Shown piece after piece: positions 46,980 through 55,804 of a DNA stretch of 64,000 nt (position 1 is its first letter; every line of letters starts with the position of its first letter). Position numbers and translations under genes: made by a program. The notes under the pieces were generated by a model, which searched no databases, was not told the DNA's origin, and saw only the letters and a program-made list of their open reading frames with translations. The DNA is from Nocardioides sp. (GTDB lineage Bacteria > Actinomycetota > Actinomycetes > Propionibacteriales > Nocardioidaceae), in the NCBI GenBank assembly GCA_025924815.1, contig JAICHQ010000003.1, positions 29,390 through 93,389 of the forward strand, in the 5' to 3' direction.

Positions 46980-47432
46980 ATGCGCGTCCTGGACGACCTC
47001 GACCAGCTGGCCGGCATGACCGGCGAGGACCTCGGCACCAGCGACTGGCTGCTGATCGACCAGGAGCGGGTGAACGCCTTCGCCGACGCCACCGGTGACC
47101 ACCAGTGGATCCACGTCGACGTCGAGCGGGCAGCCTCCGGACCGTTCGGCGGGACCATCGCCCACGGCTACCTGACCCTCTCGCTGATCCCGTACCTCGG
47201 GGCCCAGGTCTTCTCCCTGGAGACCCCGGGGGCCAAGCTCAACTACGGCGTGAACAAGGTCCGCTTCCCGAGCCCGCTCCCCGTCGGCTCACGCATCCGC
47301 AGCCACGTGACGATGGGTGAGGTCACCGACCTGCCCGCGGGCAGGCAGCTGACCCTGCGTCACACCATCGAGATCGACGGCGGCGCCAAGCCTGCCTGCG
47401 TGGCCGAGACGGTCGTCCTGCTCCTGGAGTGA
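46980..47432 (+). CDS. MaoC-like hydratase/dehydratase
   Basis: This 150-residue hot-dog-fold protein has the hydratase-2 catalytic pattern [38 protein letters not shown], with the Asp and His dyad. Family members hydrate trans-2-enoyl-CoA to (R)-3-hydroxyacyl-CoA. It is close to single-domain (R)-specific enoyl-CoA hydratases. It is flanked by nucleoside genes on the other strand, so it is probably unrelated to them. The ATG at 46980 is the first start and the stop is 23 bp from the convergent deoA stop. Confidence 0.92.
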   Translation: MRVLDDLDQLAGMTGEDLGTSDWLLIDQERVNAFADATGDHQWIHVDVERAASGPFGGTIAHGYLTLSLIPYLGAQVFSLETPGAKLNYGVNKVRFPSPLPVGSRIRSHVTMGEVTDLPAGRQLTLRHTIEIDGGAKPACVAETVVLLLE

Positions 47433-47455
47433 GGGCGCCCGACGCCGACCCGATC

Positions 47456-48748
47456 TCAGCCCACCCGCTCGATCAGCAACGGCGCCGGGGTGTACGCCGA
47501 GCCGTCGCCGACGTCGTACCCGCCCTCGAGCGCCTCGAGCGCCCGGCCGAACCGCTCCGGCTCGTCGGTGTGCAGCGTGAACAGCGGCTCGCCCTCCTGC
47601 ACGGCGTCACCGGGCCGGGCATGCCAGACGATCCCGGCACCGGCCTGGACCACGTCCTCCTTGCGGGCCCGCCCGGCGCCGAGCCGCCACGAGGCCAGCC
47701 CGACCGCGAGAGCGTCCAGCCGGGTCAGGGTCCCGGACGCCGGTGCGACCACGACCTGCGTCTCCCGGGCGGTGGGCAGTGCCGCAGAGGGGTCGCCACC
47801 CTGGGCGCAGATCATCGCCCGCCAGACGTCCATGGCCGATCCGTCGGCCAGCCTGTCGGCGGGGTCGACGTCGTCGCGACCGGCACCGGCCAGCATCTCC
47901 CGCGCGAGCGCGAGGGTCAGCTCGACGACATCGGCCGGCCCGCCACCGGCCAGCACGTCGAGCGACTCCTGCACCTCGACGGCGTTGCCGGCGGTGAGCC
48001 CGAGCGGGGTGGACATGTCGGTGAGCAGCGCCACCGTGGTCACGCCGGCGTCCTGTCCGAGCGCCACCATCGTGGTCGCCAGCTCGCGTGCCTCGTCGAC
48101 GGTCGTCATGAAGGCGCCGGTGCCCACCTTGACGTCGAGCACGAGCGCGCCGGTGCCCTCGGCGATCTTCTTGGACATGATCGAGGAGGCGATCAACGGA
48201 ATCGACGGCACCGTGCCGGTCACGTCACGCAGGGCGTAGAGCTTCTTGTCGGCAGGTGCCAGTCCGTCGCCGGCCGCGCAGACCACGGCGCCGACGGACT
48301 CCAGCTGCGCCAGCACCTCCTCGTTGGACAGCGCGGCCCGCCAGCCGGGGATCGACTCCAGCTTGTCGAGGGTGCCGCCGGTGTGGCCGAGCCCGCGCCC
48401 GCTGAGCTGCGGGACCGCGACCCCACAGGCGGCCACCAGCGGCGCGAGCGGGAGCGTGATCTTGTCGCCGACCCCACCGGTCGAGTGCTTGTCGGCGGTG
48501 GGCCGCGACAGCGACGAGAAGTCCATCCGCTCGCCCGAGGCGATCATCGCGGCGGTCCACCGGGCGATCTCGCGCCGGCTCATGCCGTTGAGCGTGATCG
48601 CCATCGCCATCGCGGCCATCTGCTCGTCGGCGACGGCGCCGCGGGTGTAGCCGTCGACCACCCAGTCGATCTGGGCGTCGGAAAGCTCGCGACCGTCGCG
48701 CTTGGCGCCGATCACCTCGACCGCGTCGTGCCCCGGCTCAGCGGCCAT
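47456..48748 (-). CDS. deoA: Thymidine phosphorylase
   Basis: DeoA splits thymidine and deoxyuridine with phosphate to the base and 2-deoxyribose-1-phosphate. The 430-residue protein has the family signature SGRGLGHTGGTLDKLESIPG, the phosphate-binding KHSTGGVGDK near residue 86 and the LDVKVGTGAFM segment. Its ATG lies inside the end of cdd (11-bp overlap), so it is translated with cdd and the ABC importer genes upstream. It is the last gene of the importer operon. The sugar phosphate can be processed by the mutase at 36.4 kb and DeoC at 38.8 kb. Confidence 0.96.
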   Translation of the reverse strand: MAAEPGHDAVEVIGAKRDGRELSDAQIDWVVDGYTRGAVADEQMAAMAMAITLNGMSRREIARWTAAMIASGERMDFSSLSRPTADKHSTGGVGDKITLPLAPLVAACGVAVPQLSGRGLGHTGGTLDKLESIPGWRAALSNEEVLAQLESVGAVVCAAGDGLAPADKKLYALRDVTGTVPSIPLIASSIMSKKIAEGTGALVLDVKVGTGAFMTTVDEARELATTMVALGQDAGVTTVALLTDMSTPLGLTAGNAVEVQESLDVLAGGGPADVVELTLALAREMLAGAGRDDVDPADRLADGSAMDVWRAMICAQGGDPSAALPTARETQVVVAPASGTLTRLDALAVGLASWRLGAGRARKEDVVQAGAGIVWHARPGDAVQEGEPLFTLHTDEPERFGRALEALEGGYDVGDGSAYTPAPLLIERVG

Positions 48749-49145
48749 CGAACGACTCCAGGTCCTCGGGTCCGAACGCGTCGGGCAGCACCTCGTCCAT
48801 GCGGCGTACGCCGGCCGCGGTCATCACCTCGAGCTCGGCGCCGCCGTTCTCCCACAGCAGCTGGCGGCAGCGGCCGCACGGCATGATGACCTCGCCCGCA
48901 CCGTTGACGCAGACCACGTGGGTGAGCCGCCCGCCACCGGTCGCGTGCAGGGAGCTCACGACCCCGCACTCCGCGCACAGCACCACGCCGTACGCGGCGT
49001 TCTCGACGTTGCAGCCCACGACGACGCGACCGTCGTCGGCCGTCGCGGCGGCGCCCACGGGGTAGCGCGAGTACGGCGCATAGGCGCGCCTCGACACCGC
49101 CACCGCCTGGGCGGTCAGCGCCGGCCAGTCGAAGGAGTCGGACAC
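48738..49145 (-). CDS. cdd: Cytidine deaminase
   Basis: Cdd converts (deoxy)cytidine to (deoxy)uridine. The 135-residue protein has AYAPYSRYPVGAA, the CNVENAAYG loop, the CAEC zinc site with its catalytic Glu nearby, and PCGRCRQLL that completes zinc binding. The GTG at 49145 lies 2 nt after the permease stop, with GGAG overlapping the end of the permease gene. The upstream open frame is antisense or shadow sequence. Its product is a substrate of DeoA encoded next. Confidence 0.95.
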   Translation of the reverse strand: MSDSFDWPALTAQAVAVSRRAYAPYSRYPVGAAATADDGRVVVGCNVENAAYGVVLCAECGVVSSLHATGGGRLTHVVCVNGAGEVIMPCGRCRQLLWENGGAELEVMTAAGVRRMDEVLPDAFGPEDLESFDGR

Positions 49146-49147
49146 CG

Positions 49148-50443
49148 CTACTCCTTCACGTAGGGCTCGCCGTCGGCCGCGGGCGCCCGGACCTTCCCGA
49201 CCAGTCCGGCCACGGCCAGGATCGTGGCGAGGTAGGGCAGCATCGCCACGAAGTTCGACGGGATCGACGGCGCGTTGATCGACAGCATGTTCTGCATCGC
49301 GGAGGCGAAGCCGAACAGCAGCGCCGCAGCGACCGCCCCGCGCGGGCTCCATCGCCCGAAGATCAGCGCGGCGAGGGCGATGAAGCCCGCGCCCGAGGTG
49401 ATGTTCTTCTGGAACTGGCCCACCTGGAAGATGAAGTACGAGCCGCCGACCCCGGCGATCGCGCCGCCGATGATCACGTTGCGGTAGCGCATCGCCAGGA
49501 CCCTGATGCCGACCGTGTCAGCGGCCTTCGGGTGCTCGCCCACGGCTCGCGTGCGCAGGCCCCAGCGCGTGCGGAACAGCCAGATGTCCACCAGCACGAT
49601 CAGGACGTACATGAGGTAGACGATCACACTGGTGTCGAACAGCAGCGGCCCCAGCACCGGGATGTCGCCCAGGCCGGGGATCTTCACGGGGTCGAGCAGC
49701 GGCGGCTGGTTCCACTTCTCGGGGTTGGTCTGCATGAACGCGTCGTAGAAGAAGCCGGTCAGCCCGGCGGCGAACACGTTCAGCACGACGCCCAGGACCA
49801 CCTGGTTGACCAGGTAGCGGATCGCGAAGACCGCCAGCAGCCAGCCGATCAGCGCGCCGGCGAGCGCACCGGCGAGCATCCCCGCGGTCACGCCCAGGAC
49901 GGTGCCGATCAGGGCTGCGGCCCAGGCGCCGGCCAGCATCTGACCCTCGATCGCGATGTTGATCACGCCCGAGCGCTCGCACATGACGCCGCACAGGGCC
50001 CCGAGGATCAGCGGCACCGAGTAGCCGATCGTGCTCGTGAGCAGGCCGACCACGTCGACCGAGACGAACGAGCTGGCCGAGGCCAGCCAGCAGAGCAGCG
50101 CGACGACGAACAGCCCGACCCCCAGGCCCATCACCAGGCCGAACAGCCGGCGCCGGGGGACGACCACCCAGATGATCCCGAGGACGATCGTGAGCACTCC
50201 GGCGACCCAGGCGACCGGGGCCGCGGGCACGGTGAAGTGAGGCACGTGCGCGGCGTTCAGCGCTCCGAACCGGATGGACGCGCGTTGGTCGTGGTGTCCG
50301 TCGATGCCGAACCGCCAGATCGTCACCAGGCCCAGCACGAGCAGCGAGACGCTGCCGGCGTACCGCTGGGCCGGCGAGACCGGAGCCCGGGTGACCTTGT
50401 GCTCGACCGTGAGCTCGTCCGGGGACTGCGCCAGCGTCGTCAT
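49148..50443 (-). CDS. Nucleoside ABC transporter permease (BMP-type, second)
   Basis: A 431-residue polytopic inner-membrane protein of the BPD_transp_2 family. It has the SGVINIAIEGQMLAGAWAAALIG and LVNQVVLGVVLNVFAAGLTGFFYDAF segments typical of the YufQ/RnsC-like permease, then TRWGLRTRAVGEHPKAADTVGIRV as the coupling region. It should pair with the other permease and the double-domain ATPase to import (deoxy)nucleosides. The ATG at 50443 overlaps the preceding permease stop by 4 nt. Confidence 0.92.
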   Translation of the reverse strand: MTTLAQSPDELTVEHKVTRAPVSPAQRYAGSVSLLVLGLVTIWRFGIDGHHDQRASIRFGALNAAHVPHFTVPAAPVAWVAGVLTIVLGIIWVVVPRRRLFGLVMGLGVGLFVVALLCWLASASSFVSVDVVGLLTSTIGYSVPLILGALCGVMCERSGVINIAIEGQMLAGAWAAALIGTVLGVTAGMLAGALAGALIGWLLAVFAIRYLVNQVVLGVVLNVFAAGLTGFFYDAFMQTNPEKWNQPPLLDPVKIPGLGDIPVLGPLLFDTSVIVYLMYVLIVLVDIWLFRTRWGLRTRAVGEHPKAADTVGIRVLAMRYRNVIIGGAIAGVGGSYFIFQVGQFQKNITSGAGFIALAALIFGRWSPRGAVAAALLFGFASAMQNMLSINAPSIPSNFVAMLPYLATILAVAGLVGKVRAPAADGEPYVKE

Positions 50444-51711
50444 CCGTTCCACCCCTTCGCCAGCTCGCCGCCGCCGACACCGGCGGCGGTGCCCTTCAAG
50501 CGGAAGATCGCCCGGATCAGCATCGGGGCCGCGATGAACAGCACGATCAGGGACTGGATCACCTGCACCAGGTCGATCGGGGTGCCGGTCGCCGACTGCA
50601 TCTGGGTGCCGCCCGCGTGGAGGGCCCCGAACAACAGACCGGCCGCCACGATGCCCTTGGCATTGGCGCGTCCGAGGAGCGCCACGGTGATCGCGTCGAA
50701 CCCGATGCCGGCGTCGATGTCGCCGGTGAGCTGGCTGTTCGTGCCGAGGATCTGGCTGACGCCGGCGAGACCGCACAGGGCGCCGGCGATCAGCATCACC
50801 GTGATGTAGCTGCCCTCGACGCTCATGCCTGCGGTGCGGGAGGCGTACTGGTTGGCGCCGACCGCCTTGAGCCGGAAGCCCAGGGTGCTGCGGTTGAGCA
50901 GCCAGCTGACGAACGCCGCCGCGAGCACCGCCAGGATCAGCCCTCCGTGGACCCGCACGCTGCTGCCCAGCAGCGGAGGCAGCTGGGCGCTCTTGTAGAC
51001 GGGGTTGGAGATCGCCTGCCCGTAGGGCGGCGCCTGGAAGCCCTTGACCGACAGCAGGTAGGCGAGCAGGGACACCGCGACGTAGTTCAGCATGATCGTG
51101 GTGATGACCTCGTGCGCGCCCGTCTTCGCCTTGAGGAGTCCGGCCAGCCCTCCCCAGGCCGCACCGCCGAGGGCGCCCGCGATGATGCCGAGCAGGAGGT
51201 GCAGCCCCGGGGGCAGGTGGTAGTGGAACCCGATGAACCCGGCGCAGACCGCGCCCATGATCACTTGGCCCTGGCCGCCGATGTTGAACAGTCCCGCCCG
51301 GAACGCCAACCCCACCGACAGCCCGCCCAGGATCAGCGGCGTGGCGTTGGTCAGGGTCTCCGAGATGGGCCCGACGTAGCCCGCCCAGGTGCCCTTGGCG
51401 GCCGTGTGCGGGTTGAAGATCGCGCCCTGGAACAGCGCCACGTACCCGTGCCAGATGGCGGCGAATCCGTAGCGGAAGGTGTCCCACGGGTACTGGAAGA
51501 AGTAGTGCGAGGCGTCCTGGGTGCGGGTGTCGGCGATGGCGATCAGGATGCCGCCCAGGACCATCGCGGCGACGAACGCCAGGAGCGTCACCACCAAGGA
51601 GTTCGCCCGGGCGTACCGCGCCCAGAACCCGCGCGGCTCCTCCGGCTCCTCCGGGGTCGTCGCCGCCGCGGCCTGCGGGTCTGCTGCCGGGTCCCTCGTC
51701 GCTTCGCTCAC
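50440..51711 (-). CDS. Nucleoside ABC transporter permease (BMP-type, first)
   Basis: This 423-residue permease is of the YufP type. A cytosolic N-terminal tail rich in Pro and Glu precedes about nine or more hydrophobic segments. It has the GLFNIGGQGQVIMGAVCAGFIGF motif, the GAHEVITTIMLNYVAVSLLAYLLS block and the coupling region GFRLKAVGANQYASRTAGMSVEGSYI. The GTG start at 51711 overlaps the ATPase stop by 4 nt. Confidence 0.92.
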   Translation of the reverse strand: MSEATRDPAADPQAAAATTPEEPEEPRGFWARYARANSLVVTLLAFVAAMVLGGILIAIADTRTQDASHYFFQYPWDTFRYGFAAIWHGYVALFQGAIFNPHTAAKGTWAGYVGPISETLTNATPLILGGLSVGLAFRAGLFNIGGQGQVIMGAVCAGFIGFHYHLPPGLHLLLGIIAGALGGAAWGGLAGLLKAKTGAHEVITTIMLNYVAVSLLAYLLSVKGFQAPPYGQAISNPVYKSAQLPPLLGSSVRVHGGLILAVLAAAFVSWLLNRSTLGFRLKAVGANQYASRTAGMSVEGSYITVMLIAGALCGLAGVSQILGTNSQLTGDIDAGIGFDAITVALLGRANAKGIVAAGLLFGALHAGGTQMQSATGTPIDLVQVIQSLIVLFIAAPMLIRAIFRLKGTAAGVGGGELAKGWNG

Positions 51712-53240
51712 GGTGACGACACCTCCTTCTTCCGGGGCTCGGAGTCCGGGACCGTACCGGCCATCAACAGGCCGATCTCCTCCGCACTGACTCCGCCGGG
51801 CCGCTCGCCGATGATCTTGCCGCGGTACATGACCCCGATCCGGTCGGCGAGCCCGAGCACCTCGTCGAGCTCGGTGGAGACCACCACGACCGCCGCTCCG
51901 TTGTCGCGCTCGGCGACGATCCGGCGGTGGACGAACTCCATCGAACCGACGTCGAGGCCGCGCGTGGGCTGGGCGACGACCAGCAGCTTCAACGGCCGCG
52001 ACAGCTCGCGCGCGAGCACCACCTTCTGCTGGTTGCCGCCGGAGAGGGTGGACGCGGCGTGCTCGACGGACGACGTACGGACGTCGAACTCGGCGACCCG
52101 GTCATCGGCGTTCTTGGCGATCCGGTCGAGGTCGAGCGAGATGCCCTTGGAGAAGGGCGGCTTGTCGTAGACGTCGAGGATCAGGTTCTCCGCGACGGTG
52201 AAGCCGCTGACCAGACCGTCGTGCAGTCGGTCCTCGGGGACGTAGCCGACCCCGAGGTCGAGGATGTCGTCGACCGTCGCCCGGGTGACGTCGTGGCCCT
52301 CGACGACGATCCGGCCGGACTCGACCCGCTCCAGTCCGACCAAGGCCTCGGTGAGCTCGGTCTGCCCGTTGCCCTGCACCCCGGCGAGGGCGTAGATCTC
52401 GCCGGCGCGCACCGAGAAGCTGACCCCGTCGACGGTGACCTGACCGGTGTGGTCGACGACCCGCAGGTCCTCGACAGTGACGACGGCACCGCCGGGCTCG
52501 GCGGGATCCTTGTCGATCTCGAGCTGCACCGGGCGACCGACCATCATCGAGGCGAGCTCCTGGGAGGTCGCGGTGGGGCTGGCCTCACCGACCACCTTGC
52601 CGCGTCGGATGACGGTGATCCGGTCGGCGACCGCCCGGACCTCGCGGAGCTTGTGGGTGATGAAGACGATCGACGTGCCGGCCTCCTTCAGGGAGCGCAT
52701 GACGTCCATCAGGTCGTCGGTCTCCTGGGGCGTGAGCACCGCGGTGGGCTCGTCCAGGATCAGCACCTGGGCGTGCCGGGTGAGCGCCTTGATGATCTCG
52801 ACCCGCTGCTGGACCCCGACCGGGAGGTCCTGGACGAGCGCGTCGACCGGCACCTGCAGGCCGTACCGCTCGGAGATCTCCTGGACCTCCCGCCGGGCGG
52901 CTCGCCGGTTCAGGAATCCCCACCGCGTGCGCTCGTGCCCGAGCTCGACGTTCTCGGCCACGGTGAACACCGGGATCAGCATGAAGTGCTGGTGGACCAT
53001 CCCGATGCCGGCGCGCATGGCGTCGCCGGGGCCGGCGAACGTCAGCGGCTCGCCGTCGACGAGGATCTGGCCCTCGTCGGGCTGGTAGAGCCCGTAGAGC
53101 ACGTTCATCAGGGTGCTCTTGCCGGCACCGTTCTCACCCAGGAGCGCGTGGATCTCGCCGGGCTCGACCACGAGGTCGATCGAGTCGTTGGCGACCAGGT
53201 CGCCGAAGCGCTTGGTGATGCCCCGGAGCTCGAGCTTCAC
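51708..53240 (-). CDS. Nucleoside ABC transporter ATPase (two nucleotide-binding domains)
   Basis: A double ATPase of 510 residues like YufO/RnsB. The N-terminal domain has Walker A GENGAGKSTL, a degenerate signature LPVGVQQR and Walker B LILDEPTAVL. In the C-terminal domain the Walker A is altered (GVQGNGQTEL, no Lys) but the signature LSGGNQQK is intact and the Walker B region reads LLVVAQPTRGLD. Such asymmetry is usual in this subfamily. It energises import by the two permeases. The frame follows bmpA after a 114-bp gap containing a terminator-like hairpin. Confidence 0.93.
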   Translation of the reverse strand: MKLELRGITKRFGDLVANDSIDLVVEPGEIHALLGENGAGKSTLMNVLYGLYQPDEGQILVDGEPLTFAGPGDAMRAGIGMVHQHFMLIPVFTVAENVELGHERTRWGFLNRRAARREVQEISERYGLQVPVDALVQDLPVGVQQRVEIIKALTRHAQVLILDEPTAVLTPQETDDLMDVMRSLKEAGTSIVFITHKLREVRAVADRITVIRRGKVVGEASPTATSQELASMMVGRPVQLEIDKDPAEPGGAVVTVEDLRVVDHTGQVTVDGVSFSVRAGEIYALAGVQGNGQTELTEALVGLERVESGRIVVEGHDVTRATVDDILDLGVGYVPEDRLHDGLVSGFTVAENLILDVYDKPPFSKGISLDLDRIAKNADDRVAEFDVRTSSVEHAASTLSGGNQQKVVLARELSRPLKLLVVAQPTRGLDVGSMEFVHRRIVAERDNGAAVVVVSTELDEVLGLADRIGVMYRGKIIGERPGGVSAEEIGLLMAGTVPDSEPRKKEVSSP

Positions 53241-53310
53241 GGGTGGTCCTCCCTGTCGTCGACCGCCGGTCGCGGGCCCTCATCATGGCCTACGCCTCGC
53301 AGACATGCCG

Positions 53311-53342
53311 AGGGGGAGCACCGGTCGTCCGGCGCTCCCCCT
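53311..53342 (-). terminator. Hairpin between the binding-protein gene and the ATPase gene
   Basis: AGGGGGAGC pairs with GCTCCCCCT as a 9-bp stem, extended after one A-C mismatch by CCGG/CCGG around a TCGT loop. There is no long T tract. It lies 13 bp after the bmpA stop on the transcribed strand and probably acts as a partial terminator or 3' stabiliser, giving more binding protein than membrane components. Confidence 0.65.
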
Positions 53343-53354
53343 GCTGGCACTAGA

Positions 53355-54455
53355 TCACTGCGGCTGGCTCGGCGAGGTGATCTTGATCTTGCCGGAGATG
53401 ATGTCCTGCTTGACCGTGTCGAGCTCGGACTTCACCTCGGCCGGGACCTTGCTGTCGAAGTCGTGGAACGGCGCGAGGCCGGTGCCGTCGTTCTCGAGCG
53501 TGCCGACGTAGTTGCCCTGCGGGAACTGGCCGGACGCGGCCTTGTTGACGTACTCCTCGACCGAGTCGGCGAGGTTCTTGGTGACCGAGGTCAGGAAGTA
53601 CTTGCAGTACTGGGCGACGCTCTCGCAGCCGTCGGTGTCGACCCAGATCACCGAGAGCTGGCCACCCGAGGCGGCAGCCGCGGCCGCGGAGCCGATGCCC
53701 GTGCCGCCGGCGACCGGGAACACGATGTCGGCGCCCTGCTGCTGGAACTGCGCGGTGAGCTGCTTGCCCTTGTTGGCGTCGGTGAACGACTGGGCGAAGG
53801 TGCCGCCCTTCTGGTTCTTCTCGTCCCAGCCGAGGACCTGGACGTTCTTGCCCTTCTGCTGGTTGAAGTACTGCACGCCCTCCCAGAAGCCGTCCATGTA
53901 GATGGTCACCGGCGGGATGTTGAGCCCGCCGTACGTCGCCACCTTGCCGGTCTTGGTCATCGCCGCGGCGAGGTAGCCACCGAGGAAGCCGCCCTGCGCG
54001 GTGTTGTACTGGAGGCCGTAGACGTTCTTGCCGCTGGACGGGGAGTCGATCTCGGCGTAGTGCTGGTCCGGGTTCTTCTTGGCGATCTTCGCCACCGCCG
54101 CACCCATCAGGCCGCCGACCGCGATCACCGTGTCGCAGCCCTTGTTGGTCTCCGCAGTCAGGTTCGGCACGTAGTCGTTCTGCGAGGCCGACGAGACGTA
54201 GGAGATCTTGACGTTCGGGTTCGCCTTGTTGGCGGCCGTCATGCCCGCCCAGGAGGACTGGTTGAACGAGTGGTCGTCGACGCCGCCGACGTCGAGGACC
54301 ATGCACGCCTTGAGGCTGGCCGTCGAGGTCGTGCCCGAGGTCGAGTCGGTCGCGGTCGGCTGGTCGGTCGCGTTGCTGGAGCTCGGCTTGCCGCAGCCCG
54401 CGATCAGCAGGCTGGCCGCGCCGAGAGCGGCGACGATCTTGAGTGAGTGGCGCAA
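53355..54455 (-). CDS. bmpA: BMP-family nucleoside-binding lipoprotein
   Basis: A substrate-binding lipoprotein of 366 residues. The signal ends in the lipobox LIAGC followed by a Ser/Thr-rich linker. The mature part has the BMP/PnrA fold features VLDVGGVDDHSFNQSSWAGM, DTVIAVGGLMG, GFLGGYLAAAMTKTGKVATYGG and IVFPVAGGTGIGSA. It should capture nucleosides at the cell surface for the ABC importer. The start is TTG at 54455, supported by GGAG 8 nt upstream. Its promoter -10 is TAAGGT about 54 nt before the start, so this mRNA does have a leader. Confidence 0.94.
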   Translation of the reverse strand: MRHSLKIVAALGAASLLIAGCGKPSSSNATDQPTATDSTSGTTSTASLKACMVLDVGGVDDHSFNQSSWAGMTAANKANPNVKISYVSSASQNDYVPNLTAETNKGCDTVIAVGGLMGAAVAKIAKKNPDQHYAEIDSPSSGKNVYGLQYNTAQGGFLGGYLAAAMTKTGKVATYGGLNIPPVTIYMDGFWEGVQYFNQQKGKNVQVLGWDEKNQKGGTFAQSFTDANKGKQLTAQFQQQGADIVFPVAGGTGIGSAAAAAASGGQLSVIWVDTDGCESVAQYCKYFLTSVTKNLADSVEEYVNKAASGQFPQGNYVGTLENDGTGLAPFHDFDSKVPAEVKSELDTVKQDIISGKIKITSPSQPQ

Positions 54456-54508
54456 AGAAGTCTCCTCGTTCGTCCCCGCACAACCTGAGCGGGAAAAATG
54501 TTCGGCTC

Positions 54509-54514
54509 ACCTTA
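54509..54514 (-). promoter_or_regulatory. -10 element of the bmpA operon
   Basis: TAAGGT on the minus strand lies about 54 nt before the TTG start. It is one of the few promoters here with a true leader and Shine-Dalgarno. No clear -35 was found. Confidence 0.4.
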
Positions 54515-54562
54515 GTCCACGACGGCGCATCCGTGGTCACCTCGGCGCGAGTCCGCCCAGCT

Positions 54563-54578
54563 GTTACCGATCGGTGAC
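54563..54578. promoter_or_regulatory. Palindrome upstream of the bmpA promoter
   Basis: GTTACCGATCGGTGAC is a 16-bp inverted repeat with one mismatched pair, centred about 58 bp upstream of the bmpA -10 and 21 bp after the M20 gene stop. It could be an operator for a nucleoside-responsive regulator. It could also be a weak hairpin ending the M20 transcript, but lacks a T tract. Confidence 0.4.
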
Positions 54579-54598
54579 CCGACGGGGTCGAGGACGGC

Positions 54599-55792
54599 TC
54601 AGAGGGCCCCGACCGCGACCGACGCGAGGACCTTCGCGCCGAGCGCCGTCGCGCGCTCGTCCACGCGCAGGTTGCCCTGGTGGATGTCGTACGTCGGTCC
54701 CCCCGGCTCGCGGGTGCCGAGCCGCCCCATCGCGCCGGACGCCCGGGTCAGGTACCACGCGAAGTCCTCACCCCCGAGGCTCTGCGAGGTCAGCGCCCGG
54801 CCGCCGGTGCCCAGGACCTGGTCGACCGCGCGGCCCAGCAGTGCCACCGCCGCCGCGTCGTTCACCACCGGCGGGACGCCGCGCCGGTAGTCGACCTCGG
54901 CGTGCACGCCGTACGGCGCCACGATCTCCGCGACGTGGGTGCGGATCTGCTCCTCCATGTCGCGCCAGGCGACGGCGTCGAGCATCCGCACGGTGCCCGC
55001 GAGGCTGCCGACGTCGGGGATGACGTTGAGGGCCCGACCCGCCTCGAGCCGGCCCCACACGACGCTGACGCCGGCCCGCGGGTCGAGTCGGCGCGAGAGC
55101 ACGGCGGGCAGCTCGGTGACGATCTTGCCGAGCGCGAACGTGAGGTCCTCGGTCAGGTGCGGCCGGCTGGTGTGCCCGCCCCGGCCGCTGAGCGCGATCT
55201 GGAGCGCGTCGGCGGCTCCGGTGATCGGCCCCTCCCGCAGCCCGACCTGGCCGACGTCGATGGTCGGATCGCAGTGGAGGCAGAAGATCCGGCTCACGTC
55301 GTCCAGCGCCCCGAGCTCGATCATCCGGGTGGCGCCGCCGGGCATGACCTCCTCGGCCGGCTGGAACAGCAGGCGTACCCGGCCCGGCAGGCGACCGGCC
55401 GCGTGCACCTCGGCGAGCGCCAGGCCGGCCCCGAGCAGGGCGGTGGTGTGGACGTCGTGACCACAGGCGTGGGCGACGCCCGCAACCCGGCTCCGCCATG
55501 GGTCGTCGGTGAGGTCGTCGACCGGGAGTGCGTCGAGGTCTGCGCGCAGGGCCACCCGCGAGCCGTCCCCGTCACCCCGCGGATCACCGAGGTCGGCGAT
55601 CAGGCCGGACTCGTCCGTGCGGGTCAGCCGCCAGCCCGCCTCCTCGAGGTGGTGTCCGACCAGATCGGTGCTCCGACGCTCCTGCCAGGACAGCTCCGGA
55701 TGCGCGTGCAGGTCGCGACGCAGGTCGACCAGCTCGTCCTCGCGCTTGTCGATGGCGGTCTCGACGATCGCGAGCGCCTCTTCCCTGGACAT
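54599..55792 (-). CDS. M20-family amidohydrolase (hippurate/N-acyl amino acid hydrolase-like)
   Basis: A 397-residue metallopeptidase-family protein. LRRDLHAHPELSWQE, GVAHACGHDVHTTALLGAG and LFQPAEEVMPGG hold the metal ligands (Cys/His and the EE pair), with a dimerisation domain beginning at LSGRGGHTSRPHL and a final HQGNLRVDE. Such enzymes hydrolyse N-acyl or N-aroyl amino acids or indole-amino acid conjugates. In mycobacteria the amiA1/amiB1 genes of this family lie next to deoD-pmmB (from memory), and the neighbourhood here is similar. Confidence 0.9.
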   Translation of the reverse strand: MSREEALAIVETAIDKREDELVDLRRDLHAHPELSWQERRSTDLVGHHLEEAGWRLTRTDESGLIADLGDPRGDGDGSRVALRADLDALPVDDLTDDPWRSRVAGVAHACGHDVHTTALLGAGLALAEVHAAGRLPGRVRLLFQPAEEVMPGGATRMIELGALDDVSRIFCLHCDPTIDVGQVGLREGPITGAADALQIALSGRGGHTSRPHLTEDLTFALGKIVTELPAVLSRRLDPRAGVSVVWGRLEAGRALNVIPDVGSLAGTVRMLDAVAWRDMEEQIRTHVAEIVAPYGVHAEVDYRRGVPPVVNDAAAVALLGRAVDQVLGTGGRALTSQSLGGEDFAWYLTRASGAMGRLGTREPGGPTYDIHQGNLRVDERATALGAKVLASVAVGAL

Positions 55793-55804
55793 GACCCGAC
55801 GAGG

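Noticed and set aside
51927..54446. 839-codon plus-strand frame opposite the ABC ATPase and binding-protein genes
   Set aside because: Antisense shadow of two well-recognised genes.
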